Shown in pieces: positions 13,101-25,100 of a stretch of 64,000 nt of DNA. The stretch is taken from assembly GCA_907163375.1 (NCBI GenBank), contig CAJQUW010004775.1, forward strand, positions 62,001 through 126,000. The letters run 5' to 3'. The position numbers and the translations under genes were made by a program. Each line of letters opens with the position of its first letter. Position 1 is the first letter of the stretch. The notes under the pieces are model-generated. The model had not been told where the DNA came from and did no database searches. It saw nothing but the letters and a program-made list of their open reading frames with translations. Source of the stretch: Prostheceraeus crozeri. Taxonomy: Eukaryota; Platyhelminthes; Polycladida; Euryleptidae.

Positions 13101-16100
13101 CCTAAGGAGTAAACTGTTCCAATAAATTTACTGAAGTTTGTTGCAATTTCACGAATGAAGCTTTCTAATAATGAAATTTTCTTATGATTAATTGACAAAC
13201 CAGAAGGAATCATGTCGGAAATCAGTTTCTTGATTCAATAAAATAAACTGCTTCCATGATGCCTTGAAGGAGCTCGAGTCCCACATTAGGGGAATGTCCG
13301 TCGAAGCAATTTTTGATTTACATTACGTAAGGAACACAGAAAAATTAAGAAGCCCCTGAAGAGCGATCTGGTATGTCGGGAGTCGCGACCGAAGAAAAGA
13401 ATCTGATATTTCCGTTTTGAAGCGACAGAAGCCATGTCTGAAATATCATTGATGTCGTCATTGAAATAATTATAATGAAACACGAAGACGACATAAATTC
13501 TAAAATTTTGATATCGCGTTCCCTTTTATTGATTTTTGCTTTTAGGATGCGCATCGATTGTCTTGTTTAAATTGAGTTGCACATTAAATGATTTGTCTTT
13601 AGTCCTGCAAAGATAGGGACTTTGTTCTAGATTTCTGCTTTGTCTCAGTGAAAGATGTATAGGCCTACGTCAAAATGAAAATCAAAGTTATGTTTGCAAG
13701 GGGTTATCACATAGCATTCACATATAGAACTAATTGTGTCATTTACCTAAGTAGATCTAAGGTTAGTTCCATTAGTTGAGATGTGAAAGATAAACTGCGA
13801 TATATGAATGGCCATTACTTCCGGTATCGACTTGTTAATGCAAGCGCCGCATTTAGTATATGAAGGAAAAGTGCACAAGTGTATTTTAAGCAGGTAATTT
13901 TCCATTTATGTACCTATACGACCGTATTTTGCGTTTCCTAGCAACAATCATTCTAGCTGGTGAGGACAGTGATCAGCAGAAAGTAATCAGAAAGTACTCC
14001 ATGTTTAATAGGATATGCATGTATTCAGTGTTGGTTAAAAACCCACCCATATTTAAAAAATCCAAAAAACATGCGCTATTTTTAAATAGTTGGGTTTTAA
14101 ATACATTCACCAATTGATAGACGTATGATCGAATTTGAGACATATTGATAGTAGGTTACGTCCGATGTCAAATCGTAAGCTCAACGGTGTACTCTAATTT
14201 AAGTATCAACTACTCAGAACATAATATTTCTTCATTATCTGAAATACACGTCTTATTCTCTTTATACTATCGAGACAATTCTTTCGGTATGAGATCAGCA
14301 GACATACTTCACGCTTAACATCCAAATGGGTTGATAATTATGTATCCACATGAAATTGTAAGTAACTTTGACATCAGTAGATTATCTAGTTTACTATTTA
14401 TTCCAATAAAAACAAATTTAGTGATACCACTGAGCGTATGATATCACATGTATGATTTTGTCTTACTAAAATCAACTATCCAAAAATGTTCATCACAAAA
14501 AGTGTGGCTATTACAAAAATTACTGAAAAAGTATGGAAACTCTTACAATCGTGAAAATTAAATGATATAACAGACTGTTTAAAGCACTCAGAAACAACAA
14601 TATAGAATAACTATAAAATTTTACTTATCAGAGTAAGACATCTCTACAACTACTAGCAAAAGTCTGAGACCACGCTCATTCACCAGATGGAGCTTCAAAG
14701 TTGGGTAGGCTGTGTATTATATAACGTGTCCATTCATCCTAGATGACATGCTACTGAAGAACAGCGGCGTGGATTACGCAATCAGAAAAGGGAAAGTAGA
14801 GGAAAATGAGTACTATTGCTGATAACAGGTGATTTTTCATGGATACGAATGCTCTATAGCCGCTCCTTAGAACTGTAATTAGGCTAGAGGTGTAATTAAA
14901 ACAGATAATTAAACGGTCGTTCATGTTGAAGTTATGAACTGATGATACACGACTTGCATTTAAAAATCCTGGCCTTATATAGAAGAAATACAATCTACTA
15001 GTTTAAATAATCCAGCCTCCTATTCAAAAAATCCACCAACATTCCTATTTAAAAAACCCACGGGTCTTTTAAATGGTTTTTGAAAAAAATACCAACCCTG
15101 AATATATTTGAATAAAACATCTCGTTTTAAATGAGGATGCCCAATCTTGTCAGTCTTATATAAGCTGATGTGAATTTAATAGTAACGTCATCAAGTTGGC
15201 CATTATTCTGAAATGCCTTGCATGCCATGCATTCTACAACGCACACGAATTGTCATTTCTTGAATTTATACATATATATCTTTGATTTCAGGTCCACTCA
15301 TGTGTATTACATGTTCGGATTTCTATTCCTCGTATTTTTGATATTGATTGTAACGTGTTCAGAGACAACAATCCTTCTCTGCTATTTCCATTTATGTGCC
15401 GAGGTAAGTAAATATTCAGTATTCTAGACTTTACATAATTGGAATTGAGAAACGGTTTCCAATTACGATTCGAATGTTAAACCGATAGTTGGCGGATAAC
15501 TATCTGCCGTCATTGACCTTGAAAGTCACTTAGAAGACTTTTGAGAACAGAAGCTTTAAAATGCTGCTAAGAATACTGTGCTCCGTCATTGAAGTTGCTT
15601 TAATTTGTTTGATTACCATCAATACAATTTAAGTCGAATTTTATTCCAATTTTCCAGTTGACCGGATGCAAAGCCATCGCGATCAAGTCCATTTCTCCAT
15701 CTTGATGTACTCGATTCGATTTCTTTCTCAATTCAATTGTTTCTATTTTCTTTCATCTTCTCTTACATTCTCTCCAATCATCTTACAGTACTGCTAAATT
15801 AAAATAAGTCTTTAAAATGATTTTATGATGCTCATGCATTTACAATTTGCTCATGCACCACACATACGTGACACTGTTGATGGGATTAGAAAATCTGGGA
15901 ATTAGAAAATGAGCCAAGTGTTTATTTCGATAGAAAACATGAAAAATTTACAAATTATGCAATTTAGGTTAAGCTTCGATATTTCATTGACCACGGAGTA
16001 TAAATGCGGCCTATTCCCAGATTTTATAATGCACGGTCAAGGTATTTTTTACACTGTTGATGGGTACAAGTGCATTCCCATAACATTTTTTCTTTTTCTC

Positions 16101-19100
16101 AGGAGAACATCAGCGATTGCGATTAATCAAAACAATCTGATAATGTGTTCTTATCTATAAGACACATTAATCTCTATCCTTGCTAATTCAGTGACACAGC
16201 TGAATATATTGACATGCTCACGTATAAGTTGTTGTCTCACTTCATTGCAATAGAAACCGTTGCTGATTATCGAAAGACTACATTCAAATCTTCACTTCGA
16301 TTTCATTTGTGCTAGATCAGCGAGTTGAGCTGCACACAGATGAAAAAAAGTTCAACATTTCTTTTTTCAATCAGTCGTTCAAAGTTTCAATTTATTGAAT
16401 GGTGACAAATATTTTTTGGCCGAACAAGTGAACCATTTATGTCACTACTCACCATCGTAAAGACTAGACTTCGAAAGACAAGTGTGGATTATGTAACAGA
16501 TATTCATTTAAATTTGTCATATCACTGTTATGTCATTCTCTTTCCAGGATTATCATTGGTGGTGGCGATCATATCTGACAAGTGGTTTTACCGCCGTATA
16601 TCTATTTATATACAGTATACATTATTTCATCGCAAAGTTGGACATATCTGGAGCTGCTTCAACATTCTTGTATTTTGGATACACACTTATCATTGTATGG
16701 CTTTTCTTTCTTATGACGGGTAAGTTTATGCTGACATTATTTCATGATATTATTCTTGACATTCACCATGAAATCTACATCCGTTTTCTTGATGACGTGT
16801 ATCGCGGCTGAAATTCATGTAATCATTCGGAATTACCAAAATTAGTTAAGCATTTCATAAACTCACAATGATCGTTGATTTTCATCCATATTATCTTAGG
16901 TTATTTAATGTAAAGGTTGAAAGATCATGAAAATCCAGATCGCTGGATAAAATTTCATTTATCCTAAATTAAAGCAGTATTGTCCTATATGAAAGTGGGT
17001 AACTATACGACATACTGGCTCCTCCCAATTTTTGACGTTTTAATGTAAAGAATATTCAAAATTTACCCGACATGCATCGTCTATACAAAGATAGCATCAA
17101 GGGTCACCATTATTTTCATTACGTTGGCTTGTAACCCTCGATGCTGTCTATGTACAGACGAAACGCGTCGGGTGAATTAAGAATTTTTACTACAATAAAA
17201 CGTCGAAAAATTGACAGACGACCTGTATTTTTTTTGTTTCATTTGTCAATTATGCGGTAGAAATATTTACTGAATGAATAACATCACAATGGCACCGAAA
17301 CTATCAGGCAAAGCCGCAAAGAAGTCTAGCAAGGCTAAGGCCCCTAAGACCGACAAGAAACGCAAGCGTAAGCGTAAGGAGAGCTATGCCATCTACATCT
17401 ACAAGGTACTCCGTCAGGTGCACCCCGACACTGGCATCTCCAGCAAGGCCATGTCAATCATGAACTGTTTCGTGAATGACATCTTCGATCGAATCGCCAA
17501 CGAGAGCAGCCGACTTGCTCACTACAACAAGAAGTCGACTGTCTCCAGTCGGGAGATTCAAACTGCCGTTCGCCTTCTTCTGCCCGGTGAACTCTCTAAG
17601 CACGCTGTGAGCGAGGGAACGAAGGCAGTCACCAAGTACACTGGCTCCAAGTAATTATCGCTGCTAAGTAATTAAAATCATATTGTCATATTGTATAATT
17701 ATCTTCAATATCAAGAGAAAGTACAACTGTGTCCAATATGAGGTTGGATTACTTCACTTTTGATATGAACCTGTTAATACTTTATAGCAAAGTCCTCAGT
17801 TTTTATCAATGATGTTTTTCGTCATTTGACAAAATTATGAAGCTAACTTCAAATAAAATAAGCTAAATAATCGGCCGATGAATCATCGGTACTTGTAGAC
17901 CGATTCTTCGGTAGTAGGTCAATTATAGTTGCAGTAATCAGACCACCGTGCACGTTATGTTTTTAGGACTTCTACCAATTGATGCGCCAATAGTGTGTTA
18001 CAGTGCATTTACTGTCTCCAATGTTGTATTGTATGTTGTAAGCTAATAGTGTGATCGTGTGATGAATTAGGAGCTTCTTGCTTAGCTGCGGGGTTCCACA
18101 GAAAATGTTCATCTTTTATGTTCTCTATAGCAGAACTGTGGGGTATGTTATCAAGCTGTTTGTGTCTGAATCTGCCATTCAGTGCGTCCTACCATTTCTT
18201 TCATTTGAATTCGTCAACGGGTCAGTTTAACTTGCGCCTTCCTGTGCACGCAACAGTGAACTTCATCTTTAAAGCATGCGTGGTATTAGTGGTTGGGTTA
18301 GGTATCACCAGTATGATAAGCTGTCACACTGTAAGTCTGATATCAGAACAACTGCCATCGCTACAATTCTACATGTAGATAAACACGTTGAAATCAAATA
18401 CATCCAACACTACTTGATGTTAAAGCACCAGTAGGAAGCTGTGGTCAACTCGTCACCCTTCGCTATGGTGAAGAGTGTCAAAAGAATGCGGCTTTTGATT
18501 TCTGCATCTTATCATGTCATGTTGTGAAGGTCTAGAATTTAGATGCCGCTGCTCGATTGCTTTCTTAACAAAAATTAGCGATTTTTCTCAATTCTCGTTA
18601 AAAATGGAATTATTTTATTAATTAAATTATTCTCCAGCCTTGAGCCAGGAATCTACAGCTGTATTTTCAAAAATTTGAATCTTAAGATTTAGCAACGTCA
18701 AAGGCAGTTCCGCTATTTTGAGAAAGGAAGGCACTATAAGTCTACTAATTTTTAAGGACCCTCAATCCGACACCTAAAGAGCGACTCGTGTAGAATTCAT
18801 GAAATATAATTAAAGGAACTTCGATAATGTGATAAAAAAGTAATTGCACGGTGATGAATGTATGGGCCTATCCTCTTATTATTACGCAACAATTTTGTTA
18901 CAAAAGGTAGCATAGGCAGATTAATGAAGAATGCTGTATATTACATTACCTACACAATTATTCTCTTTAAATCGACAACATTGCAGAATTCTGTGATTTA
19001 AGAATTTTGAAAACTTGGGTTTGTGTAGAACCGTCAAACGGATGTTGGCTGCTAGGTATTTGTCACTCATTCTCGATCTGTGGTGGAAGGCCACACTCGA

Positions 19101-22100
19101 TCTTGTGTCACGAGATTGGCAAGTTGCGCACCCCTAGCCTAAGGGGATCATTGAAATATTAAGTCATGAAAATATGAAAAATCAATGAGAAATTACTAAA
19201 TACAAGTTTGCTAGACTATTCATTGATGACATTCATTTTCCTTCATTAGCATATTAATTGAAATATTCACTAAATACTATTTTTAGTACTGACTACAGAC
19301 ATAACGTGAGTTAGTGCACCTGCAATACTTAATAAATGCTTGCATCAAGACTTAGTAAAAACCTGAGGATGCAACTCAACAAATGCTCTTCGCATCTTTC
19401 ATTATGCTGACAAAAATCAGCATTAATTATTACAGATGCACTTACCTAGTCGACATGTCAGTATTATGTTAAAGTATTGAATGAAATTCACTTATATGCT
19501 AATTACGTATTACAAATTTACCCCGGACATGTCTAAAAGTTTAAATAGGAAGTTGTGTCGATGTTGAGAGTCTGCTGAACTAAGTCTGCTGATGATTCCT
19601 GATATTGAATGAAATGGAAGATAATCAGGCCTGTTCCCATTTTTCAACTGAGAATGCAACTCGATGTTATATTTTTCTATTTACATCAGCCAATTTCCTG
19701 TGGTTTTCGCAGCTTCGAAGACGAAATAGAAGTGTGTCTCTTAGAAGTTAATCAAGTTGATTTAAAAGCGACAGTGCAATGACATGAAAATCGAGTAGAT
19801 CCTAAACTTTATTCGCTAAATATTGAATTTTCGCTGGCATCAGTTTCATGTTCTTTTCAATAATTAATTCTTTTCGATAAATTAACTCACATTTGACACA
19901 ACTGACCATTTCGGTAGCTCTAAAATCTGGCTAGTGCTTAATTAGCAGTAAGAATAACTAGCGCAGTTTACATCGTCCCGATGGCTATTTCACCGCCTTT
20001 CTTTAGGAGAATAACTGCCGTTGTGACGCGAAAATGCACATGTGCAAGTCATGAGATTGATATAGATGGGGTAGATTCTGGAAAACTTCAGATTGGCAAG
20101 ACCTCTCCGCACGCAGTACAGACATAATAGAATGACATAAGACAATAGAAAATTTAGCAAAATTGTATGATATCGTATGTCAACGGAATAATGATGTCTT
20201 ATCTGCTACCATCAGGAACCTGTTCGCACGCTTCTTAAAAGTATTGCGATTGTATTGGCGAGGGAATTTATCTGAGGAAGATTGTTCTAAAGTTGTACCG
20301 TATGTTAGCAGTTTTACCGAACAATTATCCACACACGCGAACAAACACAAAACGGGAAATAGGAAATTTGCCAAACGATTGGTTTAACTTGTCTGTAAAT
20401 CAACTCACCCTTGTTCTCAATTCAGTCAGTATTGAACTTCTTTAAAGGCTGTTTTCATAGTTAATTGGGGAGCTGTATTAACAATAAAGATGTCCAGACA
20501 CTAATTCTTCATGAAAATGTTATAGTGAATTAACTGTCGGTGTGACTCGGTGTCGTAAAGGGTGTCCTAGACTTCTGGTTAATGAGATTTTTCTTATTAT
20601 TATAATGTATATGTAGTATATGATCATTGATCATTACTAGGGCAACCCAAAGTTGCAGTGCAACTTTTTGCAACTTTTTTGCATATTTTAAGGTAAAATG
20701 CAACATTTTGCAACTTTCACTGTCATTTGTAATAAAGATAAGTTTTTTTAATTTCCTCACTCTTGGATCAACTCAGCTACCGGTTAAACCCAATCTAGAT
20801 GCATTTCGTCATGTTTTCAATTCTAAGAATTGTGTGGTGACGCTTTTCTATAAATAGCATTTACGTCAACTACTTATCAAATTTTTGCTCAGCTTGTCGT
20901 GTTACTATTGGCAGAACAAAGACATCACATTGTGAATCCGTCGCTATAATGAAATAGATAACTTGCATGATAGCAAGAATGAAGGCATTAACTGTAAAAA
21001 ACAAGCAACGAAAACAGATGTCCAGTGATACTGATATTGGAAGTCCTCCAGAACCAGTAGTAACACGATGGGGAAGCTGATTGGAGGCAGCATTCTATTA
21101 TAGCAAAAACTTTCCAAAAATAATGGACATTGTAAATTCATTATCTGGTAGTGATATTTTAGTTGAACGCGCAAAGAGCGCCTTAAATTCGCTTACGATC
21201 CGGAATCAGTTACTTGAAGTGAAACGCGATTATGAAACTTTGCTAGTTCATATTAACAAGTACGAGAAAAGTAACGTACTATAAAAAAACATGCTTCAAT
21301 GAACTGAACAATTTAGAGTTCGGGGATGATTCAGCAAGTATTCTCTCCTATTTGAAAGTGCGAATTGATCGAAACTCAGATCTGAATGCTATCATGACTC
21401 AGGAATGTCCCGATATTTCTCCTTCTTTGTATGTGTTGCTTCAGCGTTGTCAGCCCACTTCCAAATCAATGGAAAGAAGTTTCTCTTCATTGAAAAAACT
21501 TCTTGCTGACGATCGGCATTTTCTTCCTGAAAATACTGAGGCTTAGGCTACCTTATCGTGTACTACAACAGCAGTGATTAATCGACGTTTGTATTGTGAA
21601 CTCATTTTTTTAGTTGGTATGAATTTTGTTTTGTATGACGTGAAAATATATTGTTAAATGAACGCTAGTTACCTATTTTTCATTTGAATAGAACACATTC
21701 AAACGGGCATACACGTACATATTAACTTTTTAGCCATGATTGCCATTATCTGTTGCTATTTGATATAGCATTTATTTCAAGCTATTCGGGGGCTTTTATT
21801 GCAACTTTTTGCAACTTTTTGAATTTTAAGTGCAACTTTTGAAGATTTTTAATGCAACTTTGGGTTGCCCTAAATTCATTACAATTACATAGAAACAATA
21901 TACAAGACAGCCATGGCCAAAAAGGTAACATATTCACTACAAAACGTTGTATTTTCTATTGTTTATAGAAAAAATACTGATTAGGAAGTCTACACGTGAC
22001 TTTGCGGTTATCTTATCTATCAAACAATCAATTTTACATGCATTTATGTTAGATAACGCTCCTCATTCGTTGTTAATCTGGAGCTTTGATCTTCTCTTTG

Positions 22101-25100
22101 CCTGGTTACACCTCCTATGGTCGGAAATACACCAATTTCGGCTGAGATTGCTGCTCAAATAGTGGCTTATCGCAACGCTGGTTGGACACAAATTGCTATA
22201 TCGAAGCAAATGAGGTTATCTCACTCTGCAGTCTCTCGGATTTTGATCCCACATCAATCGACATGGTCCTTTCACTACCGCAAGTCACCTGGAAGACCTC
22301 GAGCGACGTCTCGCAGAACAGAGGGCAGCTCATTAAACGCTAGCTGGCATCAATCCCGAAGCAACCTCTTCATCGATTGCTGATCAATTCCTTGATAAAA
22401 TTAATGCAAGAATAGCACGACGACGCCTGTTGAAGCACTTCGGATTGAGATCTTATCCTGCTGCTCGGAAACCACGACAGTCAGCAAAGAATGTGAAAGA
22501 TCGTCTTCGATTTGCGAAGAAGTATAAAACTAGAGCCCTGACCAGTGGTGCAAAGTCACATTTTCTAACGAGACTTGTGTTCAGCAGTTCAATTATGGCA
22601 AGACTCCTGTTCGTCATCCAAAAGGTGAGCTATGTAATCCTCGATTTACAACTGCTACTACCAAGCATTCGCCCTCCCTCATGATTTGGGGATTCATATC
22701 TGCTCAGGGACGTGGTTGTTTGTGGTTCCTTCCTTAGAAGACGACGATCAATGACACAGTGTACCTGAACATTTTGAAAGAGAAGTTAAGCTTTTGGATG
22801 ACCATGCGAGACTGTCAAGTCTTTCAACATGATGGCGCCGCCCCTTGCCATCATCACAAGGACGTGAAAGAATGGCTTTCTGCTGAAAACATTAAGGATT
22901 TCGGTCCATGGCCTGGTCAGTCGCCCGACATCAATCCTATTGAGAACTTTTGGCACATCTTGCTGGTGAAACTGCGGGACTTGAAACAAACCAGCATGAA
23001 TCTCTGATATGGAGGAGACGATCAATGAGGTATGATGTCAACACAAAGGAGTAATGTGAAAACCAATCACTTCGATGCATGGCTCCAAGCAATTATGCAA
23101 TTATTTCGACCTGCGGACACTTTAGGAAATACTGAGTACTGAATACTTTTTGGCATCATCATGAAAGTGATGTTTTGTAATAAAATCGATTTTTCACATA
23201 CCCTAATTGTTTGATTCTCTTTTGCAAATAAATTTATTGATCTTTAGATGAAAATGGGGCTTGTGGAAGTTAATAATGCTATTATCATCGAAATGCGTAC
23301 AATTATGCTACCTTTTGGCTGCAACTGTAGAATGTGAATGACTCGAACTCGTTGACTATGTTTGCACTATCTGTGATTCGAGCTTCTTTCATTCTGATAA
23401 TATTCATCCTAAGCAAACACGCACACAAGTATGCGAAAGTGATTTGTCATTAGTGAGACTCTCTTTTTATATTCAATTCCATTCTTGCCCAAACATGCTG
23501 ACCAAGCATGTCGCTACGAGTGCTTCGATTTTTCAGAAATTTCGTGAGATGTTGGCTACATGTTAGCTGCATGTAGCCTTAATTGACAACAGTTTGATCG
23601 ACTTATCCATGAAATCGCGGAAAAATTCGATTAGTGCGCAAAAATGCGTGGGGCACGTGTCCAGGGATGGCAACTATACTCTTTCAGCAGACTTGTGAAG
23701 ATCGCAGAAAGTTTTAAAGGAGAACAGCACTGAGTTGCATCCTGAGTTGAAAAATGGGAGCAGACCTGAATAGCTGCCATTTCATCCAATTTCAGGAATC
23801 ATCAGCAGGCCTATAGTTCACATCTATACACATTGACACAACTCCTTATTTAAATTTGCAGCCACTCCCGGGCAAATTTGAAATTTACAGGTCCTCTCGC
23901 TGGACGACATGTTAATTGTGTGGTAAATGCACTATTTAATAAATGCCCGTCGAAATTTTACTAAATTTGCTAATTGCTTATAGGAGACAGCTTTAATACC
24001 TGATATCTTAGTGTTATGGTGGTCATCTTCCATATGTTGCAAGTACAGAATACTGAGTTTTGGAAGATTGAAAGAAAAAGCTATTTGGCGCTTCATTCGG
24101 ATGTGACCCTGTGATACTCTTCAACACAAAAACGTCGCATTATCGCTGACGTCAGGTGCTCTTTATTAGTCGCTCATTGGAATTGAAGAGTTGCGTCATC
24201 TGCATGTATTACCAGTTAAATACTTTGTTACTCACTTATCGTTTCTGTGTTATCGGATTATTCCAATTTAAGAGCATCACATCATTTGATAAGGTACACT
24301 CCAAGCGGAAACAGCTGTCGATGTAACAGGGTAACTGCACTTTGCTTACGTGAGAATACATGTATGAATGTTGTCATTTCTAGGAATCATGCTGGCATTT
24401 TACACACATTTGAAAACTAGAATATATTGAAGGCTAGTTCATTTCAAAAAGCATAAATCACTTGCGGATTATGTAAATTGAGCAATTAAATATTGAATTG
24501 CATCCTCATCTGAAAAATGGGAACAGACTTGAATAAAGCTGTTAACTTGCTATTTGAAAATCTCAAATTTACGTTAAAAGAGAAACAAAGCACATTTGAC
24601 GGGATTTTGGTGCACAGCGCCTCCCCACGATCGATGGTAAACAATTGGTTATTAATTTTGGTCTCAATCTACCGCGAGAAGTTAACTTCAAGTGTTATTT
24701 TCTTTGATGTTCCTTCTTTTTAAAGAATTATCTCCCCGGTCAAATGAGGAGAAAAGCGGACTCATGATCGACTTCATGATTAGTAGATTTGTTGTTTGTG
24801 CTGTGGGAGTGTGCCAAAATTCTGATTTGTGTACTATACGGGCTGGGGAGGGGAGGTGAGGTGGTGCGTTAATGGCTTTTGTTTTGCATGCGTTGCGTGA
24901 AAAGTATGGATTGACAATTCCGGTGTACATATGCTTTAGTTCTTTTGTCGTCATGTTGGTTGGCTGTTGTGCACCCAGGGAACGCAATTTTCTGTTTTTT
25001 TCCGTCTTTTCCGTTTTTTACGAAATTAGTCTAAGGTAGATATTTCAAGTTCATGCATTCAAACCCAGTTTGTTGACGCAATTTCATCATGTGTGTGGGC

